Shown here: positions 16,175-24,607 of the stretch, one piece after another
How the letters are laid out: each line of letters opens with the position of its first letter
How positions within the stretch are numbered: position 1 is the stretch's first letter
Assembly: GCF_008923725.1 (NCBI RefSeq)
Contig: NZ_WBPF01000016.1
Span: 62,001 to 126,000, forward strand
Length of the DNA stretch: 64,000 nt
Direction of reading: 5' to 3'
From: Bacillus sp. CH140a_4T
GTDB lineage: Bacteria > Bacillota > Bacilli > Bacillales > Bacillaceae_G
Notes under the pieces: generated by a model
What the model was told of the DNA's origin: nothing
Databases searched by the model: none
Seen by the model: only the letters and a program-made list of their open reading frames with translations
Program-made: the position numbers and the translations under genes

Positions 16175-16519
16175 ATGGGAATGAGAAGTTCCAGTTTGTC
16201 TTGTTGTTCTAATAAAACACTTGTGCAAGATCAAGTATGTACAGACTGGTCTATTACAGGTGCTGGTACTCAAATTGTATATACGAATAATATTACACAA
16301 GAAGTATATGGTTCAGGTTACGTGAAATATGATGTAGGGGCGGCTCCGATTACAGTTGATTTTTTAGTAGGTGCAACAGTAGTTGACACAATTACTGTAC
16401 AACCACAAAGTAGTGGTACTTTCACTGTCCGATATTTTACGACTGTTCGAATTACTACGACAGGAACAACTGTTAATCAAGGAGAGTTTTGTATTACTGT
16501 ACGTTATCCTATTTCATAA
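16175..16519 (+). CDS. ena1B: S-type endospore appendage major subunit, Ena1B/Ena2B (DUF3992)
   Basis: 114-aa paralogue of the preceding gene. The N-terminal connector ends SLSCC, followed by VQDQVCTDWS, VYGSGYVKYDVGAAPITVDF and the C-terminal GEFCITVRYPIS. Conserved cysteines at about residues 10, 11, 22 and 107 correspond to the intra- and inter-subunit disulfides of the solved Ena1B fibre. It shares about half of its residues with Ena1B of strain NVH 0075-95 as I remember it, which could mean the Ena2-type allele. RBS GGAGAGG. It ends in a strong terminator before the convergent third subunit. Confidence 0.87.
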   Translation: MGMRSSSLSCCSNKTLVQDQVCTDWSITGAGTQIVYTNNITQEVYGSGYVKYDVGAAPITVDFLVGATVVDTITVQPQSSGTFTVRYFTTVRITTTGTTVNQGEFCITVRYPIS

Positions 16520-16551
16520 AAAAGCATACCATAAATGGTATGCTTTTTTTT
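16518..16551. terminator. Terminator of the ena A-B operon
   Basis: AAAAAAGCATACC and GGTATGCTTTTTTT form a stem of at least 11 bp with a 6-nt loop, directly after the ena B stop. A- and T-runs on both sides may also stop the convergent ena C transcript. Confidence 0.9.
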
Positions 16552-16577
16552 ATGGAGAAAGTAATGAAATTGGTATT

Positions 16578-17003
16578 CTATAAGCAACATGTAAATTGGC
16601 AACAGTACTTGCCTTCTAAATATAGTGAAGGATTACTTTGTATATTAATAATACTGACTGATTGCAAGTCTTTTCCTGTGTAAGATATCGTATTGCCGGG
16701 AAACACAGTAAAAATATTGGTTACTGCTCCAACGATTTGAATTGTAATTGCTTCTGTGCTGCTAGTACTATTGTAAACCGAGACAGTACCTGATATAAGT
16801 AGTATCCCATCACTTTGCCACAGTATCATTGATTGTAGTGCATCTTTGGTAGAGGGGATGGTGTTGTTAGTTATGAGGAAATTCCCTGCAAATTCATTTG
16901 TTACTCGCTCACAACTTGGATTTGGAGGAGGGGGCGGTGGACAAGGGTCTGGACAAATAATAGATAAAGGAGCGAAACAGCCAATGTTTTTTTTATTCTT
17001 CAA
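16578..17003 (-). CDS. ena1C: S-type endospore appendage subunit, Ena1C/Ena2C
   Basis: 141-aa third Ena-type subunit in the opposite orientation, as in the published ena clusters. The N-terminus is longer and Pro/Cys-rich ([15 protein letters not shown]), then comes a DUF3992-like beta domain ([47 protein letters not shown]) ending in two cysteine pairs. The ena1C product is needed for S-type fibre formation, but its place in the fibre is less clear. The start is TTG at 17003 with GGAGGGG five bases upstream; no ATG fits. Confidence 0.83.
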   Translation of the reverse strand: MKNKKNIGCFAPLSIICPDPCPPPPPPNPSCERVTNEFAGNFLITNNTIPSTKDALQSMILWQSDGILLISGTVSVYNSTSSTEAITIQIVGAVTNIFTVFPGNTISYTGKDLQSVSIINIQSNPSLYLEGKYCCQFTCCL

Positions 17004-17354
17004 TACAACCCCTCCTTTTTAAGTTGTCTTTTACTACTATTAAATGTAGAAGCATGGCCGATGTGTTAAGAAAAGAAGAAAATTTTAAAAATTAAGATTG
17101 TCTAATAGGCTTAAACCTTAACTTATCATTATTGTTATAGAAAAGATTATATGTGAATAGTCATAGGAAAAGAATGATCAGACTCTTTTAGACAAAAGGT
17201 GGTTGTATATAAGTACGGGGAATGTTGGACTTAACCTCTAATTAACTGTATATTTACAAAAATCTAATAAAATTCATTTGTTATTTAAACGACATTAACA
17301 TGTTTTAGATAAAATAGCCCTTGTAATGAATCAATTATTATGAGGAGGATTCAC
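17004..17354. other. Divergent intergenic region between ena C and the phosphoesterase gene
   Basis: About 350 AT-rich bases carrying two divergent promoters. A TTAACA-N4-TTAGAT sequence near 17297 weakly resembles half of a PhoP box array. No hairpin, repeat or small gene is convincing. Confidence 0.35.
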
Positions 17355-19817
17355 GTGGAAAGAACAGCTTTACGAAAAGTAAAAGGTCTTATTGGATTAT
17401 TAATGGTTTTTGTATTAGCATTCGTATCATTTCCGTGGAGTACATCAATCAAAGCGGAAGAGAAGAAGCAAGAAAAGGCACCAAGTGAAAAGAAGATCGT
17501 TTTTCCAGTTGTAAGTGATGTACATATTAAAAATAGTGGAACGGATGATACGTTTCGCTGGAAACGAGCGATTGAACAGCTCAATACGCTTGCACCAAAG
17601 CAAGATGCGTTTGTTATCGTAGGTGATTTCACAGATACAGGGTCACTGCAGCAATATGATCGTTTCATGCAAGTATACAATGAAAATGCAAATAAAGATG
17701 CAGTACGCATGAATTCTCTAGGAAACCATGATTATTGGAACGGTTTATCTGTAGAGGGAGCGCAGAAGCGTTTCTTAGAAAAAACAGGAATGGAATCGAT
17801 TTATTATCATAAAGTGGTGAAAGGGTATCACTTTCTTGTTATGTCTCCAGAGAACGGGACAACTCATGGATATTATTCAGATAAGCAAATTAATTGGTTA
17901 AAAGAAGAGATGACGAAAGCACAAAAAGATGACCCAGAAAAACCGATTTTCGTATTTTTACATCAACACATTAAAGAGACAGTATACGGTAGTCATGAAT
18001 GGGGAACACAAGATAGTGCAAAAATTAATGAGGTATTAAAACAGTACCCACAAGTTATTACGTTTTCTGGCCATTCACACTATCCGTTAGATGACCCAAG
18101 ATCGATTCATCAAAAAGATTTTACATCAGTTGGTACATCTTCTGTAAGCTATATGGAAGTTGAAGGTGGTAAAGTACAAGGGAATATCCCACCAGGAGCA
18201 AGTACGTTAAGTCAAGGTTTATTAGTAGAAGTAGATGATAAAGAAGTAACGATTAATCGACGCGATTTCCATACAAATTCTTGGACAGGCGAACCGTGGA
18301 AAATTCAGTTGCCATCAAAGAAAGAAACATTTACACATGTCGAAGATCGTGATAAAGAAAAGCCTAACTTTGCAAAAGATGCAAAGTTATCAGTATCAAA
18401 TGTAACAGAAAATGCAGCGACAGTAACATTCATGCAAGCATTGGACAATCTCCTTGTTCATTCTTATCGTGTACAAGCTAGAGATAAGCAAACGGGTGAA
18501 ATAAAGAATAAATTGTTGGCATTCTCAGAGTTTTATCGTGACCCAGTGCCGAAAGAACTGACATTTACACTGGCAGGATTAGATGGTGGGAAAACATATA
18601 CACTTGAAGTCGTTGCGATTGATTCATTTGGCAATGAAAGTGTACAGCCGTTAACAGCAGAAATCACTACGAAAAAAGATAATATTGATCCGAATGTAAA
18701 AGTACCAAAGGCAGACGTCTTTGATGTGAATTTTTTAGATGGTACATTTAAAGATAACTCATCGTTTGGAACGAAAGGCGATGTAAAAGGGAATGTATCT
18801 ATTGCATACGATAAAGCTTTAAAAACAAATGTAATGAAATTGAATGGACAAGCCAATACATTTGGATACCTTCCGTTTTCAGCAGCACAAAAAGAGAAAG
18901 TAGCAAATACGTTTACGTTAGAAACTGTATTTTCAATGAATCAAATCCGTGGACAAGGTATTTTGCAAAATACAGAGAGTGGCGGAATTGGTTTTGAGTC
19001 TACAGGAAGTGGCTATGTAGAATTATGGGCTCATATTGGTGGAAGTTATAAACGTGTCGGTGTTCAATTAGAGGCAAACAAAACGTATCATTTAACAGGA
19101 ACGTATAACGGAAGTGAAGTAGCAATTTACGTAGATGGTAAAAAAGTAAATAGCCAACCAGCTAAAGGGAAAGTGTCTCATCCGAACGTACCATTTGCAC
19201 TTGGGGCAGACCCTGATAGTAATGGGAATGGTGGTATTCCGTTAAATGGACAAATTGCGCTTGCGAAATTATATAGTAAAGCGTTAAGTTCTTCAGAAGT
19301 ATTAGCAGCGTATAATGAGTTTTCTAATCGTACAAAGTTAGAAGAAGTAAACGCGTTACATGAAGAGCTTGGAAAAGTAAAAGAAGTGTTAGCTGGTACG
19401 TATGAGTTTGGTGACAAACCAGGTCAATATTCAAAAGAAGCTTTTCAAGAATTAGAGAAAAGCTATAACACTGCAAAGCAAGCATTTGAAAATGTAGGAA
19501 GTACTGGAGAGCAAATCGTTCAAACATATAACGAATTAAAAACAGCCAATGTAACATTTGTACAATCAAAAGTGGCAGAAGAACAGCCGAAAACACCGAA
19601 AGAAAAATTACAAATCAATATTGAATCTGCAAAATCGGTAGTGAAAAAAGCACAAGCTGCAAATGTAACGGACGGTTCAGTGAAATCATTGAGTCAAAAA
19701 ATTACAGTGGCAGAATCTGTGTTAAAAGATGCGAAAGTAAAAGATGCACAAGTAGAAACGATGAATCGTACGGTAGAATATGCGATTTCACTCGTTGAAA
19801 AAAGCATAAACAAATAA
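17355..19817 (+). CDS. Secreted calcineurin-like metallophosphoesterase with LamG-like and C-terminal helical domains
   Basis: About 820 aa. The signal peptide ends near IKAEE. A metallophosphoesterase domain (about 45-290) has all metal motifs: DVH, GDFTD, GNHDYW, a central HQH and GHSHYP. A fibronectin-III-like region (about 325-440) follows, then a concanavalin/LamG-like domain (about 455-660) and a helical, lysine-rich tail (about 670-820) like FIVAR modules. Probably an extracellular acid phosphatase or nucleotidase-type enzyme; the exact substrate is unknown. GTG at 17355 is chosen because GAGGAGG lies 7 nt upstream; an ATG at 17340 precedes that site. The ena locus is reported to be flanked by such a phosphatase gene. 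Confidence 0.88.
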   Translation: MERTALRKVKGLIGLLMVFVLAFVSFPWSTSIKAEEKKQEKAPSEKKIVFPVVSDVHIKNSGTDDTFRWKRAIEQLNTLAPKQDAFVIVGDFTDTGSLQQYDRFMQVYNENANKDAVRMNSLGNHDYWNGLSVEGAQKRFLEKTGMESIYYHKVVKGYHFLVMSPENGTTHGYYSDKQINWLKEEMTKAQKDDPEKPIFVFLHQHIKETVYGSHEWGTQDSAKINEVLKQYPQVITFSGHSHYPLDDPRSIHQKDFTSVGTSSVSYMEVEGGKVQGNIPPGASTLSQGLLVEVDDKEVTINRRDFHTNSWTGEPWKIQLPSKKETFTHVEDRDKEKPNFAKDAKLSVSNVTENAATVTFMQALDNLLVHSYRVQARDKQTGEIKNKLLAFSEFYRDPVPKELTFTLAGLDGGKTYTLEVVAIDSFGNESVQPLTAEITTKKDNIDPNVKVPKADVFDVNFLDGTFKDNSSFGTKGDVKGNVSIAYDKALKTNVMKLNGQANTFGYLPFSAAQKEKVANTFTLETVFSMNQIRGQGILQNTESGGIGFESTGSGYVELWAHIGGSYKRVGVQLEANKTYHLTGTYNGSEVAIYVDGKKVNSQPAKGKVSHPNVPFALGADPDSNGNGGIPLNGQIALAKLYSKALSSSEVLAAYNEFSNRTKLEEVNALHEELGKVKEVLAGTYEFGDKPGQYSKEAFQELEKSYNTAKQAFENVGSTGEQIVQTYNELKTANVTFVQSKVAEEQPKTPKEKLQINIESAKSVVKKAQAANVTDGSVKSLSQKITVAESVLKDAKVKDAQVETMNRTVEYAISLVEKSINK

Positions 19818-19827
19818 GAGAGAAGAA

Positions 19828-19859
19828 AAAGAAGCTTATCATGATAGGCTTCTTTTTTG
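19828..19859 (+). terminator. Terminator after the phosphoesterase gene
   Basis: Stem AGAAGCTTATCA/TGATAGGCTTCT with one wobble pair, followed by six T. Confidence 0.85.
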
Positions 19860-19897
19860 TTATACTAAAAGTAGCATAGAATGAAGGAGCGAATAAT

Positions 19898-20101
19898 TTG
19901 GAAGAGAAAAAGCTGAAAAGAATTCTTGAATATGTATGGATCGCGGTTGTGCTCCTTGTAGGATATTATTTCTTAAAAGAAAAAAGTATATGGGTTCTAT
20001 TTTTAATGACGTTTTTATTAGCGGGTTTAGGCACGTTATTTATTAACTTCTTCTTTGATAGTTTAAATGCATGGAAGAAGAAAAAGAAGGGAACGAAGTA
20101 A
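19898..20101 (+). CDS. Small two-helix membrane protein
   Basis: 67 aa with a TTG start and GAAGGAGC upstream. Two hydrophobic helices (about 11-26 and 30-52) are flanked by Lys-rich ends (EEKKLKR at the start, WKKKKKGTK at the end), so both termini are probably cytoplasmic. Function not recognised. It is followed 12 bases later by another small membrane protein gene, with which it forms a two-gene unit. Confidence 0.65.
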   Translation: MEEKKLKRILEYVWIAVVLLVGYYFLKEKSIWVLFLMTFLLAGLGTLFINFFFDSLNAWKKKKKGTK

Positions 20102-20113
20102 AGGAGGGAATAT

Positions 20114-20284
20114 ATGCAAAAGTGGAAGCTACTATATCAGGTGATTATTTTCTTAGTGCTTGTTGGTATTGGAATTATTAAATACGCAACGCCAATAGGA
20201 AATTGGGCATCGTTTACAGCTTGCATCGGCATATTTTTCATTTTACAATCGTTAACGAAAAAATATAATAGTACAGAAAAATAG
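20114..20284 (+). CDS. Small membrane protein
   Basis: 56-aa frame starting ATG at 20114 behind a very good AAGGAGGG site. Two predicted helices (IIFLVLVGIGIIKYA and WASFTACIGIFFILQSL) and a polar tail KKYNSTEK. No known family recognised. The strong ribosome binding site, the 12-base spacing to the upstream small gene and the shared terminator argue that it is real. Confidence 0.65.
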   Translation: MQKWKLLYQVIIFLVLVGIGIIKYATPIGNWASFTACIGIFFILQSLTKKYNSTEK

Positions 20285-20314
20285 CTCGCCGTTTTACCGG
20301 CGAGCTATTTTGTT
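20281..20314. terminator. Bidirectional terminator
   Basis: AGCTCGCCG and CGGCGAGCT with a short T-rich loop and A/T flanks. It includes the stop of the small membrane protein gene and borders the convergent permease gene. Confidence 0.85.
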
Positions 20315-21716
20315 ATGCTTTTTTCTGTCCATCATTTGTTTTTTCAGTAGCTAAATGACTATGTTTTCTAGAGTAGAAGAAATAGAAGCATAAGCCGACT
20401 ATAAGCCAAGCTATAAAGCTAATCCACGTCGTTTTAGATAAATTAACCATCAAATATAAACAGCAAAGAATTGCGACAACTGGTAATACAGGTACGAAAG
20501 GTGTCCGGAATCCGCGTTTTAAGTCAGGGTGTGTTTTTCGTAAAATAAGTACCGCGCAGCAAACGAATGTAAAGGCTGTTAACGTACCGATGTTCACTAA
20601 ATTAGCTAATACGTGTAGATCTAAAAGTCCTGCTAATAAAGCGGCAACAACACCAGTGATCCATGTGTTTAATAAAGGGATTTTTACTCTTTTATTTACA
20701 CGTGATAGCGCTTTTGGAAGTAGACCGTCGCGGCTCATCGCATAAGAAACGCGAACTTGTCCATACATAACGACTAGGAGAACGGTTGTCATTCCAGTCA
20801 TCGCTCCAACAGCGAGTAGTCCAGCAATTGTATCTTCGCCAACGAAATGTAAGGCAAATGCAACTGGATCAGAAACGTCTAATTGTGTATACGGAACCAT
20901 TCCTGTTAAAACGAAAGATACAATCATATATAAGACAGTACAAATAAGAAGGGAACCGATAATACCAATTGGCAAATCACGCTGTGGCTTTTTCGTTTCT
21001 TCCGCCGCGGTTGCAATTGCATCAAAGCCTAAAAAGGCGAAGAATACAGTGGCAGCCCCAGTAATAATACCGTCGTATCCGAATGGAATGAACGGCGTCC
21101 AATTTTCAGGTTTTACATATTTCGCGCCTGCTAGGATAAAGGCGATAATAACAGCTAATTTGATAAGAACCATAATATTATTAATGCGTGCGCTTTCGCG
21201 TATACCGAAACTTAATAGACCAGTAATGAGTAGTAAAATACAAACAGCTGGTAAATCGATAAGACCACCTTTTCCTACGCCAGGTGCCGAGGCGATTATG
21301 GCGGGCAGATGGATGTTAAATCCTTGTAGTAAAGATTGTAAATAACCAGACCAACCGACAGCTACTGCCGCGACTGCAAGTAAATATTCGAGCATTAAAC
21401 ACCAGCCGACGATGAAGGCGACGACTTCTCCGACTGTCATGTATGCGTAAGTATACACACTTCCTGAGACAGGAATAGAAGAAGCAAATTCGGCATAGCA
21501 AAAGGCTACACAAGCACAAGTAAATGCAGCAATAAGGAATGATAACATAATACCAGGACCAGAATGTTTCGCTGCGACAATACCTGTTAATACAAAAATC
21601 CCTGTCCCAATTACGGCGCCAATTCCTAAAAACGTTAAATCAAGTGCAGTTAATGTTCTATCTAACTGCCGTGGTGATTCAGTACTAAGCGCTTTTTTTC
21701 GTAATAATGACTTCAC
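20313..21716 (-). CDS. APC-family amino acid permease, YfnA/CAT type
   Basis: 467-aa, twelve-helix amino acid/proton symporter of the cationic-amino-acid-transporter subgroup. N-terminal LTALDLTFLGIGAVIGTGIFVLTG is the family signature, with further motifs FFAFLGFDAIATAAEETKKPQRDLPIGI and MSRDGLLPKALSRVNKRVK. Close in type to B. subtilis YfnA, whose substrate range is broad (branched-chain and hydroxy amino acids reported). ATG start; GGGGGAGAG lies upstream. Monocistronic. Confidence 0.88.
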   Translation of the reverse strand: MKSLLRKKALSTESPRQLDRTLTALDLTFLGIGAVIGTGIFVLTGIVAAKHSGPGIMLSFLIAAFTCACVAFCYAEFASSIPVSGSVYTYAYMTVGEVVAFIVGWCLMLEYLLAVAAVAVGWSGYLQSLLQGFNIHLPAIIASAPGVGKGGLIDLPAVCILLLITGLLSFGIRESARINNIMVLIKLAVIIAFILAGAKYVKPENWTPFIPFGYDGIITGAATVFFAFLGFDAIATAAEETKKPQRDLPIGIIGSLLICTVLYMIVSFVLTGMVPYTQLDVSDPVAFALHFVGEDTIAGLLAVGAMTGMTTVLLVVMYGQVRVSYAMSRDGLLPKALSRVNKRVKIPLLNTWITGVVAALLAGLLDLHVLANLVNIGTLTAFTFVCCAVLILRKTHPDLKRGFRTPFVPVLPVVAILCCLYLMVNLSKTTWISFIAWLIVGLCFYFFYSRKHSHLATEKTNDGQKKA

Positions 21717-21904
21717 TTTGGACTCTCCCCCGTTTTTTCATTTCCATAACTGCGAATATAGTAGGAGCCCAATAGAAAAGAGTATGTAAGTAAATGGAGG
21801 TACAGTTATGGTATATGGTTTTTAAAATTGCTGGATTAATCTTAATATAATTCAGAATATTTTGTAAAATAAAAATGTGACAAATAAAATGCGAATGAAT
21901 AGGG

Positions 21905-21978
21905 GAAACTACTGGCAGGAATGGACGAGGGTTAATAATCTACTTTGGATGGAGAAACCCCACTGATTAAAGTAAAGT
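21905..21978. repeat. Degenerate bcr1-type repeat fragment
   Basis: Shares TAATAATC..GG.TGGA-AAACC, CCACTGATTAAAG with the right half of the copies at 1567-1726 (complement) and 35450-35568. Only the CCCCACTGATTAAA end is well kept. It forms part of the leader of the antiporter gene. Confidence 0.5.
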
Positions 21979-21991
21979 AGGAGCAGATGCT

Positions 21992-23119
21992 ATGTTATTT
22001 TATTTTGAACTAGTTGTCATTTTACTTTGTACGAAATTAGCTGGTGATATTAGCGTTAGGCTTGGCCAGCCTTCTGTACTTGGTAAATTAATTGTTGGTA
22101 TTATTATCGGTCCGGCTGTACTCGGTATTATTAATAGTTCTGAATTGATCGATGAACTAAGTGAGATTGGTGTTTTACTACTTATGTTTATGGCAGGGCT
22201 TGAAACAGATTTAGAAGAGTTAAATCGGAATTTGAAATCTGCATTCGCAGTAGCGATGGGAGGAATTATTTTCCCATTCCTTGGTGGATATTTAGCGGGA
22301 CTTGCGTTTGGAATGTTACAGTCACATGCGATCTTTTTAGGGTTATTACTTTGTGCTACTTCGGTTAGTATTTCTGTTCAAACATTAAGAGATTTAGGGA
22401 AAATGAATACGAGAGAAAGTACGACGATTTTAGGTGCAGCTGTATTTGATGATGTAATTGTTGTTATTTTATTAGCATTTGTGATGAGCTTTTTAGGTAC
22501 ACAAGATGTAAATGTAACGCTTGTCATTGCAAAGAAAATTATCTTTTTTGTAAGTATCGTTTTCATTTCTTGGAAAGTTGTTCCATGGATTATGAAAATG
22601 CTCGTACCACTTCGCGTAACAGAAGCATTAATTAGTGCAGCTCTTATTATTTGTTTCTCTTTTTCGTATTACAGTGAAATGATGGGGATTGCAGGTATTA
22701 TTGGAGCATTTGCAGCAGGAATTGCCATTTCGCAAACAGAGTATAAGCACGAGGTAGAACATAAAATTGAGCCAATTGCTTATGCGATATTTGTACCAGT
22801 GTTCTTCGTAAGTATCGGAATGGAAATTACATTTCAAGGTATCGGAAGCCAGATTTGGTTCATTATCATTATGACGCTTATTGCAATTTTTACAAAGTTA
22901 ATCGGATCAGGTTTAGGTGCAAGACTAACAGGATTTAACCTTCAATCTTCTATTAGTATCGGTGCGGGGATGGTATCGCGCGGAGAAGTGGCACTTATCA
23001 TCGCAGCGAATGGACTTGCGGCGAATTTATTAGCGAAAGAAAATTTCACAGCGGTTGTTATTGTTGTTATATTAACGACGATTATTACACCACCGCTTTT
23101 GAAGAAGTATTTTGTATAG
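21992..23119 (+). CDS. CPA2-family Na+/H+ (K+) antiporter, GerN/GerT-like
   Basis: 375 aa with about 12-13 helices. Diagnostic parts are GQPSVLGKLIVGIIIGPAVLG, GVLLLMFMAGLETDLEEL, the ion-binding region TILGAAVFDDVIVVILLA with two aspartates, and GMVSRGEVALIIA near the C-terminus. There is no TrkA-N domain. It resembles the B. cereus antiporters GerN (needed for inosine germination) and GerT (spore outgrowth under alkaline or Na+ stress). Which paralogue this is cannot be told without a search. ATG after GTAGGAGC. Leader contains a bcr1-type fragment. Confidence 0.82.
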   Translation: MLFYFELVVILLCTKLAGDISVRLGQPSVLGKLIVGIIIGPAVLGIINSSELIDELSEIGVLLLMFMAGLETDLEELNRNLKSAFAVAMGGIIFPFLGGYLAGLAFGMLQSHAIFLGLLLCATSVSISVQTLRDLGKMNTRESTTILGAAVFDDVIVVILLAFVMSFLGTQDVNVTLVIAKKIIFFVSIVFISWKVVPWIMKMLVPLRVTEALISAALIICFSFSYYSEMMGIAGIIGAFAAGIAISQTEYKHEVEHKIEPIAYAIFVPVFFVSIGMEITFQGIGSQIWFIIIMTLIAIFTKLIGSGLGARLTGFNLQSSISIGAGMVSRGEVALIIAANGLAANLLAKENFTAVVIVVILTTIITPPLLKKYFV

Positions 23120-23127
23120 AGAGGAAG

Positions 23128-23157
23128 GGCTTATCTGATGTAGGTAAGCTCTTTTTT
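23128..23157 (+). terminator. Terminator after the antiporter gene
   Basis: GGGCTTATC and GGTAAGCTC pair with two wobbles, followed by seven T. Confidence 0.75.
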
Positions 23158-23244
23158 TATTGGAAAAAGCAATATACATATAGCGTGAATAGGTTGTAAT
23201 TATGGTAAAATCTACGTATATGATAAGTCGAGGGGAGAAAAAGT

Positions 23245-23559
23245 GTGAAGATTACGAAGGGGAAGGTTATCGGTGTAATCATACTTACTGCAATATGTAT
23301 ACCATTTACTGCATGGAAAGAATCAAAAGTGAAAGACTTTCCAGTTTCTATTTTTTCTTCCTATGTAGAAGACGAAAACCCGAAAGACTATAAGTACACT
23401 GCTTTTGTACCTGATTTTGCAATTTGGATACATGGATGGGAAGAACAGCAATCTGAAGGTGAAATAACGTCATATAAAAAAGGGGATCAAACTGTAATTG
23501 TTCACCATCCTCCTGGCGATGATGGTTTTTATCTTTTTGAAGCAAGAGAAAATAAGTGA
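23245..23559 (+). CDS. Hypothetical exported or anchored protein
   Basis: 104 aa, GTG start with AGGGGAG upstream. A single N-terminal hydrophobic stretch (residues 8-22, VIGVIILTAICIPFTA) could be a signal anchor. The rest is a soluble domain with YKYTAFVPDFAIWIHGWEE and QTVIVHHPPGDDGFYLFEA. No family recognised. The gene ends 29 bases before murR in the same direction, so it may share its transcript, but nothing links it to MurNAc metabolism. Confidence 0.6.
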   Translation: MKITKGKVIGVIILTAICIPFTAWKESKVKDFPVSIFSSYVEDENPKDYKYTAFVPDFAIWIHGWEEQQSEGEITSYKKGDQTVIVHHPPGDDGFYLFEARENK

Positions 23560-23588
23560 AAGCAACCGCAAGAAGTGGAGGTTAAATA

Positions 23589-24452
23589 GTGAAAGCTTCA
23601 ACATTACTATTTAAAATTGAAAGTAATATGGATCTATTTTCACCAGCTGAAAAGAAGGTTGCCATGTACATAATGGGGAATGCAGAGATTGTTCCGAACT
23701 TAACGACGAAAGAAGTGTCAACGAATGCAGGCGCAAGTGAGGCGAGTGTTGTTCGCTTTTGTAAGTCGATTGGGATTGGGAGCTTTAAAGCATTTAAAAT
23801 CGCGCTCGTTCGTGAATTGACGATTGCTGATTATAATATTAATGATTTTTCAGTTATGAATACGGAAGATGGACCGTATGACTTGTTTAATAAAGTTACG
23901 TATGTGAATAAAGCTGCAATTGAGGCGAGCGTTACGGCGATAGATAAGAAAGAACTTGAGAAAGCTGCAGATCGTATTGTAAATGCGGATAAAATTATAT
24001 TTTACGGAGTAGGCGGATCAGCTACTCCGGCGATGGACGGGGCTTATAAATTTACAAGGCTCGGATTTACAGCGATGATGCTATCTGATTTTCATATGAT
24101 GTTGCCGCTTGTAACGAATTTAAAAGAGGGCGATATATTTGTTGCGATTTCAACATCTGGTCGTACGAAAGATGTACTTGAAATGGCGCAATATGCGAAG
24201 AGACAAGGTGCAACTGTTATTGCGATTACGAAGCTTGATCAATCATCACCGTTATATAAGGAGGCGGATATTCGTCTTTGTATGCCAGATGTAGAGCAAG
24301 ATCATCGTATTGCGAGTATTGCTTCGAGAATGACACAGCTGAATATGATTGATGCTTTATATGTGATTACTTTTAATCGTATTGGTAATAAAGTGCTGGA
24401 TCAATTTATGGAGACGCGAGAAGAAGCAGTGCGGTTACGGAAGTTAAAGTAG
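23589..24452 (+). CDS. murR: RpiR/MurR-family transcriptional regulator
   Basis: 287-aa DNA-binding regulator. An N-terminal HTH_6 domain (residues 1-77, TTKEVSTNAGASEASVVRFCKSIG as recognition region) is followed by a SIS sugar-phosphate-binding domain (about 110-250, FYGVGGSATPAMDGAYKFTRLG and FVAISTSGRTKD). It probably senses MurNAc-6-phosphate and represses the downstream murQ-murP-mupG genes; the operator candidate is the palindrome at 24505-24531. GTG start after TGGAGG. The order murR-murQ-murP-mupG on one strand supports the name. Confidence 0.88.
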   Translation: MKASTLLFKIESNMDLFSPAEKKVAMYIMGNAEIVPNLTTKEVSTNAGASEASVVRFCKSIGIGSFKAFKIALVRELTIADYNINDFSVMNTEDGPYDLFNKVTYVNKAAIEASVTAIDKKELEKAADRIVNADKIIFYGVGGSATPAMDGAYKFTRLGFTAMMLSDFHMMLPLVTNLKEGDIFVAISTSGRTKDVLEMAQYAKRQGATVIAITKLDQSSPLYKEADIRLCMPDVEQDHRIASIASRMTQLNMIDALYVITFNRIGNKVLDQFMETREEAVRLRKLK

Positions 24453-24456
24453 AAGA

Positions 24457-24483
24457 AAAGATGAGGGGACTCATCTTTTTTAT
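24457..24483 (+). terminator. Terminator after murR
   Basis: AAAAGATGAG and CTCATCTTTT around GGGA, with a T-run. It separates the regulator transcript from the murQ operon. Confidence 0.85.
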
Positions 24484-24504
24484 TATCTTTGACACAAATA
24501 TGTC

Positions 24505-24571
24505 ATTTTATGAAATTTTATTTCATAAAATAAGAAATTGATGTTGATTTTTAATTTCTTAAAGTTATAAT
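24505..24571 (+). promoter_or_regulatory. murQ operon promoter with candidate MurR operator
   Basis: A perfect 11-bp inverted repeat ATTTTATGAAA-TTTTA-TTTCATAAAAT spans 24505-24531. Its core TGAAA-N5-TTTCA is the usual form of RpiR-family operators. Downstream, TTGATT (24544-24549) and TATAAT (24566-24571) are 16 nt apart, and the murQ start follows at 24608. Confidence 0.7.
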
Positions 24572-24607
24572 AAAAGTGTGAAATATAATTTCAAAGAGGG
24601 TGGCAAT

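Noticed and set aside
17004-17354. PhoP box array upstream of the phosphoesterase
   Set aside because: Only one or two poorly spaced TTAACA-like hexamers; not enough to claim Pho control.
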